A stretch of 15,023 bases of DNA, taken from NCBI GenBank assembly GCA_900088475.1, contig FLMG01004342.1, positions 1 to 15,023 on the forward strand, in the 5' to 3' direction. The stretch comes from Hyphochytrium catenoides. Taxonomy: Eukaryota; Sar; Hyphochytriomycetes; Hyphochytriales; Hyphochytriaceae. Shown here one piece after another: positions 7,074 through 15,023 of the stretch (positions are counted from its first letter, which is position 1; the number at the start of each line of letters is the position of its first letter). The notes under the pieces were generated by a model that was given only the letters and a program-made list of their open reading frames with translations, was not told where the DNA came from and searched no databases. Position numbers and translations under genes: made by a program.

Positions 7074-10057
7074 CTAGACATCAATGCTCAGAGGAAAGTT
7101 GGAGAGAGCACTTAGTTGTTGCTTTTTTTCTTGAGAGAGCCTATTTCCTTCCAATCTAAGCGCAATCAGCGATTGTCCTGGGCCACTATCCAGGTCTGGT
7201 GCCTGGCTCCTGTCTCTTTGGCACTGCGACAGCAAGGTGATCATTGGCTCCACGCCTTCATCATCAATGTTGTTATCGGCCGCAGAAAGCTCGGTCAGCC
7301 TTGAACTTGATGCCACGAGCTCTGCCAATCTGTGTGCTCCATAGTTGCAGATGTTATTGCCGCTGATGTTCAAGGCACGGAGGGCGGGATGTGCGCTCAA
7401 CGCTCGCAAGAGAGACTTTGCACCGTCGGGGTTGAGCTTGTTGTAAGCCACATCCAGCAGGGTCAGCCTTGTGTTGTTTCTCAGCGACTTATGTACCGCC
7501 ACTGCAGCCTCAGCAGTTATGCCGATCCTTTCTAAAGCTAGTGCCTCTAAAGCCGGCACGTCCCGAAGTAATTGATTCAACGACGAGAAGAAACCGTCTT
7601 CCCCGTCCGCCACTGTTGGTGCAAGTGAAGAGGCCAGAGATAGTTGATAAGTATTGTTCGCGGCCACAACGACGGGTGGACCATTTTCCTCGTGCCCGGA
7701 GAGATTCAAGCGTTTGATTATGCATTTATTGCCTACAAGTGCACCCACGAAAGCGGCGAAGCCGCCCTTCGAAAGGGAATGTCCTTCCAAATCGAGTTCC
7801 GTAAGGGCACAATGGGTCCTCACAGTCCTCCCGAACTCTTCAATTGCTTGTGCGTCATCCCGCACAGTATTGGCGCGTAAATTTAGGCTCCGTAGCGTGG
7901 AGTTGACGCGGAGCCCCTCAGCAATCCTTCCAAGGCCAACCGCAGAGATATGATTTCCTCGAACGTCCAATGCCGTGAGACTGGAATTTTTTGCTAGTAG
8001 CAGGCCAAGGTATCTAGCGCCGTCATCGTAGAGATCATCCCAAGAGAGCTGGAGGAACTCTAGACTCCGGCACTCAACCAGGTTCTCCACTATGTGCTGG
8101 AGAGAGAGACCCAGACGGCAGCTCTCGAGCTTCAGACCCTTCAATGTTCGAGTCTGTGCTAGCACACGGCCCAGAGCGTGTACCGCCTCCAGTCCAAGAG
8201 GAACCCCGCTTAGATTTAGTTCCGTGGCCCTCGTAAGTTCCAGTCTTGCTGCGAGGAAGACGATCTCAAACTGCTCCAGGTCTGGAGAAAGAGAGAGGTC
8301 GCAGCAACCTTCTTGGACACATGCGTCAATGCTCAGTCCGTTGAGTACCTTACAGCGCGCGTTGAACTTCATCAATGCAGTGATCACCACCCGGTCTACC
8401 TCCTCCAATGTCTCGTCTCTGAAATCCAGCTCCGTCACCTTTGGCTCCAAGCCTAGGCACTCTCGCACAGGAATCAGAAACTGACTCGATATACCAAGGA
8501 GACGGATCGATGTGTTAGATCCGAGAATGGCGGCCACTTCCTCTCCAAACCAACAATGGTCGACCTGTTGATTAGAGTGCAAGAGCACCTTTCTGCAAGT
8601 GGATTGGGCCTGACACACCCGGAGAAGTTTCAGTAGAGCAGTGGCGGAGAGATAGTTCTCCGAGATGTCAAAAGTCTGTAAATAGCGATTGCTCTCGATT
8701 AGGCCAATCAAGCAATTCATCTCCTCGTCTAACCAGTTCTGGCCTGACAGCTCCAGAAGTCGCATTGTTGAAAGCCGTCGCAAGTACAGAGTTCGCTCCG
8801 TTAACCCCAGAGAGAGCTGGAGGAGCTCTAGAGAGCCCTTGAGTCCAATAATCCCCCGATGATAGCATGCCTTCAACACTGAAGCCATAGCTTCCGCCTG
8901 TGAGGCTGTGACAGCTTGATTAGCCCGAGGCACATGTCCGGGTGAGACAGCTGAGTTGGGCACCACCCTGCTCGTACTTTGACGCCGGGTTGTTATGGGT
9001 GTCGGGGCTCTTTTTAACCAGACGCCTGAGCTCCTCCTGTGCGCCAGTCCACTAGCCCTTCGAGGGCCAGAACCTACTGCAGGAGGCAGGACAGAGTAGT
9101 TCTTAAGGTCAGCAGTCTGGGTGCCGTCAGCAAGAGTCTGATTGTCTATCTCGCTCTGCACTCCTGCATACTGTGGGGATTTTAGAGGCAATGGATCCTT
9201 CGCGATGAGGCCGAACGCGGAGCCTCGAAGCTCCCCTCCAGAACGGCTCTGGGAGCTGGTTCTATCTCTAGCATGAATTGATTCCTCAGTATTGAGGGCG
9301 AAGTCCAGCCAATGGATATGTGTCCTGATTGTGACTGAAGAATCCATGCTTCTGCAAAGTCCTCCTAGGGCGGCAAGCACCCCGTCCCAGCCCAGGGAGC
9401 AGCTTCGTGCTTTGAGAGCGGTGAGAGTGGGGCTGCGGGATAGGACAGAGGCAAGCCCTAGCCCGCCTTGGCTTCCCAGGGGGTTAGCAGACAGATCAAG
9501 ATGGATTATCCCGCCGGCGGTAACATCAACTAGATGCTCCAGACCGGTCGCGCTGATTGCGTTGCGAGCAAGATTCAGGTAGGTTAGGCTGGGGACTTGT
9601 CGTAAGGATTCGTGGATGATCTGAACTCCATCGTCCCCTAGGTTGTGGCCGCTGATGTCGAGTGAGGTCAGTGTCGGAGCAAGAGCCAGTGCCTTTAACA
9701 GGACGTGAATTGCCTCAGCCTTCAGTCTGGAACTTCCCTCGGCCGCAATATTTATAGCGCACAACCTAGCGGAGGTGCTGGCTATGAGATCAGCCAGCAG
9801 GGAGCACTTGGTGGAGCCAAGCTTCCTATACGTATGACGAGACAAGAGTTCAGAAGGTAAAGAGCGGCCCAGCCAGCAAGCAACCTAGGAGCACCTCACC
9901 AGTGTCTCAGGTCCATGGGGGCGTTGTTCTGGCTCAACATCTGTTCCAGCTGCTGCAGTCTCTGAGGTCCAATTACCATAGAGCCTCTGAGCCTCTGGCC
10001 CAAAGTCAGCCGCTTGGCCCTCGGAACCTCCAAAATCGCCGCAGATCCTTCTTCCAT
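7074..10057 (-). CDS. RNI-type leucine-rich-repeat protein, two exons
   Basis: Model on the minus strand: exon 1 from ATG at 10057 down to 9900, a 74-nt intron (9899-9826, donor GTGAGG, CTGAAC branch motif, acceptor TATAG), exon 2 from 9825 to the stop at 7074; 969 aa. Repeats of about 28 residues with LxxLDLxxNxL cores and helical second halves (for example LTSLDISGHNLGDDGVQII near residue 104, LRALNISGNNICNYGAHRL near the C-terminus) match ribonuclease-inhibitor/NLRC3-like LRRs, which form horseshoe scaffolds for protein binding. Three LRR blocks are visible: about 100-220, 400-640 and 660-960. The first two are separated by a Ser/Arg-rich, probably disordered linker (about 230-365). No NACHT, kinase, signal peptide or membrane segment is seen, so a cytosolic or nuclear adaptor is likely. 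The exon 1 peptide is Gln/Leu-rich and helical. Exon 2 alone has no ATG near its start, which supports the upstream exon. Confidence 0.85.
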
Positions 10058-10420
10058 CCTTCTCTTGGCTGCTACTAGGTTTTAGCAGGGTCCAGCGCTC
10101 AAGACGACACCCTTGTTACACTTCCCTCTCCACGCGCAGCCGAAGCTAGCCAACGACAAAGAAGGCTGCGCATTTCTGAGACGTAGACATCGAGCTAAGC
10201 TGCAGCAGGTTATGGAAGGATCAGTGAAAGAGCCAGATCCTAGTGATGGTTCGGGACGACGTGTCGGCCAGATGCTGCAGCTGCTTGGATATCCTACCTC
10301 TACTTGTAGATGTTAAGAAAGCTGTGTTGGAAGTGATGGAAGCCGTAGTATTCGTCCACACTCGACACCTAAGAGTTCGTGACTAAGAGGATAAGATGAG
10401 TTGATGCGCGTGTTGAGGTA

Positions 10421-10700
10421 CAGGGGGGAGAGAGAGAGACAGAGAGAGAGGGAGCAAGGAGGGAAAGAGAGGGTGAGGTAAAGGTAAGAGTATTATTAAG
10501 GGAAAGGGGGATGTATGAGAAGGCAGGAGAGAGGCGAGCCCGGTGCGAGATGGTTCGAGAGAAGCCAGAAAGAGAGAGGCGTTCCTATGCTATGCCCCAA
10601 GTTAAGAAAGAGGGCCCAGTGAAGGAGAAGGAAGAGAAGAGATGAGGGGAGACAGAACGTGCGAGGTGAGAGGAGGAAGAGAGGCGCGCATCCATCCGCT
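10421..10700 (+). repeat. GA-rich low-complexity tract with (GA)n microsatellite
   Basis: The core at about 10424-10462 is nearly pure GA dinucleotide. The following ~240 bases stay strongly purine-rich on the plus strand, then switch to a CT-rich run at about 10700-10735. On the LRR gene's strand this is a pyrimidine-rich upstream block, as is common in promoters or 5' untranslated regions. Confidence 0.8.
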
Positions 10701-11427
10701 GTCTCCTCCCTCTCTCTCCTCGTCTCCATCCTTCATAATGAGAACACCCAGGAAAAGCCGTTACTCTCTCCGTCCGGTTATCATCTTTCAGTTATCACAG
10801 GTGGTGAAGTGGCGTTATTCAACTCCAGATTCTGGAGGATGATGGGGCAGGATTGTAGGGCAGGGGCCTGATAGATATGACTGTGTGAGAGACAGAGTCG
10901 ATCGAAGATGGTATGGAGTTATCGTAGTTACTAGAAGAACGTGCAAGACAGATGAAGTAAGAGAGGCCTTCTGAATCAGAGTCAGAGGAGAGGATGATGA
11001 AGAGAAACATGTACTTAAGCACAGCCGGGAAACGAGACAGATTCCGTTGCCCGAGAGAGGAGACTGGTAGAGGAATGTGGCACACTAGATGAGGGAAGTT
11101 AAAAATAAAATCAGGCTGCCCACCATGCGAGAACTGTCACGCTCTGCTCTCCTGCTCTTCCCCTCGCTCCCTTGGGATCAGAGAGGAAGGGCACCGTCCC
11201 TGGCGCAACAGAGCTGCCGCGCTCTGCTACACCTCGACCTCTTCTTCCCCTCGCCCCTTGGCCAAGCTCCCGAGCTTCAGCTCTCTACCACCTTCTTCCT
11301 CATCACCTTCACCCTCCTTTGTCCTGCTTCCCTATGTGCTCCTGGCTTCCCTCTGGCACCACTTCGTCAATGGGAAGCTGTGAAGCAGAGACAAGAAGCG
11401 CTCTGATTGTAATACACGGCTAGCACC

Positions 11428-11432
11428 ATTGG
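11428..11432 (-). promoter_or_regulatory. Possible CCAAT box upstream of the PX gene
   Basis: ATTGG on the plus strand (CCAAT reversed) sits about 260 bp before the PX ATG, followed about 20 bp later by a CCCCGG/CCGGGG palindrome at 11453-11466. The motif is short, so this is only suggestive. Confidence 0.2.
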
Positions 11433-11689
11433 CCGCTGTGATACATTCCTAACCCCGGTCCCGGGGAGCAATCAGCTATACTGGTTCGTTGGTGTAAGGG
11501 AGAAGCTATCCTCTATCTTCAATAACCTCGTAGTAGAGCCACACGACCTTTTGGGCAGCACAGATAAGACGCGGGAGCATGTCGTTGGCCCGCCCTGACT
11601 AAAGGGCAGACTGGTCTGAAGTAAGACCAAGGGTCCCTTGCCAAGCTGTGATCCTCCTTGCCTTTGAGCCAGGAGTGCAGCGCCGTGAA

Positions 11690-12760
11690 ATGTCGAAGCT
11701 TCGACGCGCCATTTCAACAGTCTCAGAGCTGCGACAGCTCCCTTACCGCAAGAGTTCGACAGACAGCAACGATCCGGCCGGCAGCAGGAGCCGAGGCAGC
11801 AGCTCCGGCAGCGCTTGCAGCCTCCGTAGCAGTGGTGGTTCCGGGGAGGTGGATGGCGAGGACTCTCCTGTATTTCTCGATGAGGAATGGGGGACGCTTA
11901 GCAGTTCTTTCTCCGGCGGCCGCCCGGGAGTCTTGCTGAGTCCATCCAGTAAACACCAAAGCACAATGAGGATTTACTCGCCCGGCTCGGCGGCACTCTC
12001 AGCAGAGAAAGTCTGGGTCTCATCCCCGATGGGCTCGGACCAAGGACGCGGGACTTGGAGCCGCTGCTGCAAGGCTCATGAGTCCCACACCGGGCGACCG
12101 GGTAGTGGAAGCTGCGCGGTGTGCTCATATTGCCCTTCAGATGACGATTCCGACCGCATTCAAGCCTTTCTGATTAGCATCAAGCGCGGGAACACGACAT
12201 GGTACGAGCTCAGAGTCATTCACAGCGGGAAGACTGTGGTCGTATTGCGCCGCTATTCAGAGTTTCGGGAGTTCTACCACCGACTGCTGGAGCTGCCTCC
12301 CGTGGATACCTCCAAGTCAAAGGTTTGTGAGGGCTGTTTCAAGTTCATCAATGAAGTCACTGCTACCTTTCCGCGGCGACGAGTCTTTAGCTCTCAGTCA
12401 AGCTCCTCTCTTGACGAGCGCGCAAAGGAATTTAATGAGTTTCTGGACCGGGCCAATCGTTTCGTCAACCTACACGCCCCCGCCTGCCTCAGTGAGATGA
12501 GCGATAGCATCCGCGCTCTGTATTTTGAGTTTTTGGGAGTCTGTACACCCGCCGATGAAGTGGCTTCAATACAGCGGCCGCGGCTGCTCAGTAGTAGCCA
12601 CGCCTTTATGAACTCTCCGGATGTGAAGAAGCAATTGACCATGACTCTAGCACGGAAGCTCTCACTCTCTGTGCTCAGCCTCTCCCCACGGTCAACGCCG
12701 AACTCCCGCAACTCTTCACCGCGGAGCCAGCGGTCGGGTTCGTGGGGAGTGTCGGCTTAA
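11690..12760 (+). CDS. PX-domain (phosphoinositide-binding) protein
   Basis: Single exon, 356 aa from the ATG at 11690 (MSKLRR); the frame is open a little further up but has no earlier ATG. Residues 1-120 are Ser/Gly/Arg-rich and probably disordered. The PX domain covers about 157-286: IQAFLISIKRGNTTWYELRV strands, the signature RRYSEF at 187-192 with the Arg that contacts PI3P 3-phosphate, a FPRRR motif at 227-231 as the membrane-loop/PPK-like element, then DERAKEFNEFLDRA helices. PX domains bring proteins to endosomal or other phosphoinositide-bearing membranes. Before the domain is a Cys-rich patch (Cys126, 127, 142, 145, 148) with CxxCxxC spacing. A CxxC (213, 216) sits inside the PX loop. 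The C-terminus is Ser/Arg/Pro-rich with possible phosphorylation sites. No BAR, FYVE or kinase domain is present. It converges on the Myb gene. Confidence 0.88.
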   Translation: MSKLRRAISTVSELRQLPYRKSSTDSNDPAGSRSRGSSSGSACSLRSSGGSGEVDGEDSPVFLDEEWGTLSSSFSGGRPGVLLSPSSKHQSTMRIYSPGSAALSAEKVWVSSPMGSDQGRGTWSRCCKAHESHTGRPGSGSCAVCSYCPSDDDSDRIQAFLISIKRGNTTWYELRVIHSGKTVVVLRRYSEFREFYHRLLELPPVDTSKSKVCEGCFKFINEVTATFPRRRVFSSQSSSSLDERAKEFNEFLDRANRFVNLHAPACLSEMSDSIRALYFEFLGVCTPADEVASIQRPRLLSSSHAFMNSPDVKKQLTMTLARKLSLSVLSLSPRSTPNSRNSSPRSQRSGSWGVSA

Positions 12761-13003
12761 ATGTGCTTGCTTGTATTGTGCAATGTACTGTCTTAGCTTA
12801 GCCGTCATCAAAAATAGTCTAAGTTGTTTTCGCTTTTGAAAGTGTGCCGTAAACTCGGCTGCTCAGCCTTTCCGAGCCCTAGCCCACCTCGTCCTCCCGG
12901 CCATGCCCCTTACACTGCAAGGTTGCCTCAGACTGTCTCCTTCTAATCCTCCCTGCGAATGAGTTGATTCGCCCCGCTAGCTCCCGTTAGTTCTAATAGA
13001 CCA
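12761..13003. other. Intergenic gap between convergent PX and Myb genes
   Basis: These 243 bases hold the 3' ends of two convergent transcripts. No clear gene or terminator-like signal is visible. Confidence 0.6.
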
Positions 13004-14756
13004 CTACATTACACGGTTGACTTTCCAATTCATCTGCCTCACAAAAGAACATTTCAACTTCTGGTGGTTGCTAAGAAACCGCAGCGGCTGAATCCAAGTC
13101 CCAGGCATCACCGGTGCTTCTATATTGGCAGGCATCTATCTAGTACGATGGCGTGTCAGCGACGAGGTGCAGCCTAGAGGAGGTTACGGCTTATGACGCT
13201 CTCCTCAGCTGGTGTCCATTCCTTGCTAAAGGTGACGTGACCAAAAATGTTGCGCTTCGGGACCCATTTTTCCCTCCAGGGCACTGTGCCTGAAGTCTGA
13301 AATGTTTGGGAGTGTCATGAGCCGCCACCGATGCAATTGGTGTAGTGGAGCTATAGAGACAAGAGAAGCAAAGCTTCCAACAAGGTGCTAACGCCGGTGA
13401 ACAGGTTTGGGCAACCGATAAACAGAAATCAGCAATCTGAAGAAAACAGGCAGATATTAAGAAGTCAATGAACCAGACCTTCGCGACCCCCAGACTCGAT
13501 CGTCCGTCGTTCTCCCATTTATAGACACGTTTCCGCACCTGCTCCGTGTTGGGAAAGCCGCTCCGTATCTCAGGGGTCTCAAAAGCGCTACGCCGAGTTG
13601 AGAACGTACCAGCAACGGGCGGGAGGTCAGTGGCCAGAGTGCTCAAGGCAAATTCGAAGTCACGAACAGAAAGATTCAAGGTAAAGCCGATAAGAGTCCT
13701 TTTTATAGTATGGTTCAGCTAAAAGTGCCGATGCGGGTAACGTGGGATAGAACGGGAAGAACAAGTCAAGGTAACCTACCTCCTGGACCGCTTGTGCGTG
13801 AGGACTACGTCGCGAGCAAGCCTGGTAGAGTTCTCCTCATATATTAGTCTCACGGACCGGCCGGTCAGCTTTTCAAGCCGCAGCAACTCGGTTCTACCGT
13901 CTGTGTCTTTGAACGCAGAGTCCCAGCGCATTTTCACATGCTCCGCATCCCTATATCGTGTAGCACATGCAAGAAGGGAAGAGGGAGAAAAACAAAGATT
14001 AAGCGAACTTCGGTGAGGATGCAAAGCTGCCATATTCAAAAATACTAGGGTAGAGAAAGAGTTACAAGTTTAGCTGTCCACATAGTGGCGAGCGAGGACT
14101 CTTAAGTACCGATTAGGCAGCAGCTGAGCGATTTGAGTCCATTCATCCGGTAGCTGGAAGTGCGCTGCAAGAAGGATCTGGTCCTCCTGGGCCGACCAGG
14201 GTGACTTAGAGGCAGGAGAGAGGTGCTTCTGCCACCTGCCAGGGATTTTGATCTCGATGAGCCTTAATAAGTCTTGAGAGGGCTGACAAGACGTGTCGTA
14301 GGATCCAACCAAAGAGAAGGAGAAGGCGAGAGAAGAAAACTCGGCAGAGAAAGCTCGAATGGCGCTATAGAGATAGATATTACGCCAGACTACTGGCCGG
14401 TGATTTGGAAGGGAGGACCAAGGGGTCGAATGGCGAGGGGAGGAAAAGAGACAGAGTGGGCCTGACAATACCTGTTCTTGCAATCTTCAGGAGTTCTGTC
14501 TCTCATTCTGATGGCGATCGTGACCCAGTCCAGGACCGTGGAGCCCATCACTGCTGCTGACAGCCGCACATCATCCTTCACATCGGCAGTACGTTAGTTC
14601 CACCGAGAAAGCCCCCAATGGATCAACGCAGGATCTGACCTCAGGCGTCCAAGCGAGCCCAATCGTTTGTCCAACGGGTTCCCCATTGGACGTGGCTGTC
14701 TCTTGTCCCTCAGCAGCTCCCTCCAGCTGAAGCTCGGGGCCAAGTACTTCGTCCAT
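13004..14756 (-). CDS. Multi-repeat Myb/SANT DNA-binding protein, seven exons
   Basis: Minus-strand model: exons 14756-14640, 14575-14472, 14235-14110, 13950-13780, 13698-13529, 13289-13188 and 13119-13004, in phase, about 301 aa. R1 and R2 are clear: R1 Trp36/56/75 with RDRTPEDCKNRW; R2 Trp87/106/125 with SPWSAQEDQILLAA and EWTQIAQLLPNR, Trp spacing 19-20. R3 (about 180-245) is weak, with PNTEQVRKR and REKW. R4 starts EWTPAEESV and ends GTWIQPLRFL...RQMNW. Three or more tandem repeats suggest a nuclear DNA-binding factor; the SNAPC4 or c-Myb type is possible, but R3/R4 are too divergent to name it. Introns are 64-240 nt; several have CTAAC, CTGAC or CTGAAC branch motifs. The exon 5/exon 6 junction is uncertain because several donor/acceptor pairs keep frame. 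Start chosen at the ATG in MDEVLGPE; see the entry on the upstream region. Confidence 0.7.
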
Positions 14757-14946
14757 CGTCTGGGAGCCAGCCTGGCCGCCTGCTGCTGCTGTTGCAATCG
14801 CTACAGAGTATAGCAAACCCTTTCCGCTTACCTCCCCATGATTGACATCAGGACTATGCAAGCGACTGGCGTATTGTCAGGACTTAGAAGGCATAAGGTC
14901 AAAAGGCATAACAGACTCCAAGTGCGGCACACCAGATGATAGAGCT
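14757..14946 (-). promoter_or_regulatory. 5' leader of the Myb gene with a probable 72-nt intron
   Basis: A strong donor GAG/GTAAGC occurs on the minus strand at 14832/14831. Paired with the acceptor TCCCAG ending at 14760 it removes 72 nt, close to the other intron sizes. The exon before it reads in frame into MDEV but meets a TGA about 45 nt upstream. An ATG further up (about 14912) lies in the same frame, beyond that stop. The simplest reading is a spliced 5' untranslated region. Confidence 0.4.
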
Positions 14947-14971
14947 CTCTCTGTTGGCGTTTCTCCCCCCG

Positions 14972-14988
14972 TCTCCTCTCTCTCTCTC

Positions 14989-15023
<35 letters not shown>
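14972..15023 (+). repeat. (CT)n microsatellite running off the window
   Basis: Nearly pure CT dinucleotides with interspersed TGTCTC units extend to the last base. On the minus strand this is a GA tract about 230 bp upstream of the Myb start codon. Confidence 0.9.

Larger units (their letters stand above)
10058..11689. other. Divergent intergenic region between the LRR and PX genes
   Basis: Short open frames at 10113-10316 and 11089-11406 have no domain and look non-coding. The region presumably holds both 5' untranslated regions and promoters. Visible features are the GA-rich tract (10421-10700), a diverged direct repeat near 11140 and 11218, an inverted CCAAT box (ATTGG, 11428-11432) and a GC-rich palindrome (11453-11466). 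No TATA box stands out. An unseen upstream exon of the PX gene cannot be excluded. Confidence 0.6.

Noticed and set aside
8092-8484. 130-codon plus-strand frame inside the LRR gene
   Set aside because: Antisense shadow of the LRR repeats; Arg/Ser-rich as expected from complementing Leu codons.
10113-10316. 67-codon plus-strand frame upstream of the LRR gene
   Set aside because: No domain, no clear context and no splice partner found; probably chance.
10540-10600. GGTTCGA-like sequence as a possible tRNA B box
   Set aside because: No matching A box, acceptor stem or cloverleaf around it.
11089-11406. 105-codon plus-strand frame with a hydrophobic C-terminal half
   Set aside because: Its hydrophobic part comes from CT-rich repeated DNA; the overlapping alternative frame is equally open, so coding is not supported.
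13191-13679. 162-codon minus-strand frame read as a single exon
   Set aside because: Only its first part matches the Myb gene; the later part loses the REKW and EWTPAEE motifs, which lie in another frame reached by splicing.
14939-15023. CT repeats as a telomere or CRISPR-like array
   Set aside because: Plain dinucleotide microsatellite without spacer structure or telomeric unit; the genome is eukaryotic.

Overview
The window is nuclear DNA of a eukaryote. It has short spliceosomal introns (about 64-240 nt, GT-AG plus one apparent GC-AG), branch-point-like CTAAC/CTGAC/CTGAAC motifs, a Ty3/gypsy LTR retrotransposon and long GA/CT microsatellites. Gene density, compact introns and the protein types (RNI-type LRR, PX, divergent multi-repeat Myb, 2OG-Fe(II) oxygenase) suggest a microbial eukaryote such as a stramenopile or an early-diverging fungus. 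The sequence alone does not settle which.

Layout. (1) 1-4259: the 3' part of a Ty3/gypsy element. It holds gag zinc knuckles, aspartic protease, RT, RNase H and integrase with a GPY/F-like tail, in the Ty3/gypsy order, then a polypurine tract and a 174-bp 3' LTR. About ten frame changes break the coding region, yet nearly all catalytic residues survive. The first ~180 bases read better as protein on the opposite strand, which suggests an inverted or head-to-head fragment. (2) 4260-5339: intergenic DNA with a G-rich run and a purine/pyrimidine hairpin. (3) 5469-7000 (+): a three-exon 2OG-Fe(II) oxygenase-like gene (446 aa), one of whose introns appears to be GC-AG. (4) 7074-10057 (-): a two-exon, 969-aa RNI-type leucine-rich-repeat protein, tail to tail with the oxygenase gene, 73 bp apart. 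(5) 10058-11689: a divergent intergenic region with a large GA-rich tract. (6) 11690-12760 (+): a 356-aa PX-domain protein. (7) 13004-14756 (-): a Myb/SANT-repeat gene reconstructed as seven exons (about 301 aa), convergent with the PX gene. (8) 14757-15023: upstream region of the Myb gene, ending in a CT microsatellite that runs off the window.

No metabolic pathway or operon links these genes. They look like independent housekeeping or signalling genes next to a decayed transposon. The Myb gene, the LRR first exon and the oxygenase gene are visible only after splicing; no single ORF shows them whole. The gene models are by-eye inferences from phase-consistent splice sites and domain continuity. 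I ran no search, and the organism and the functions beyond domain level are unverified.
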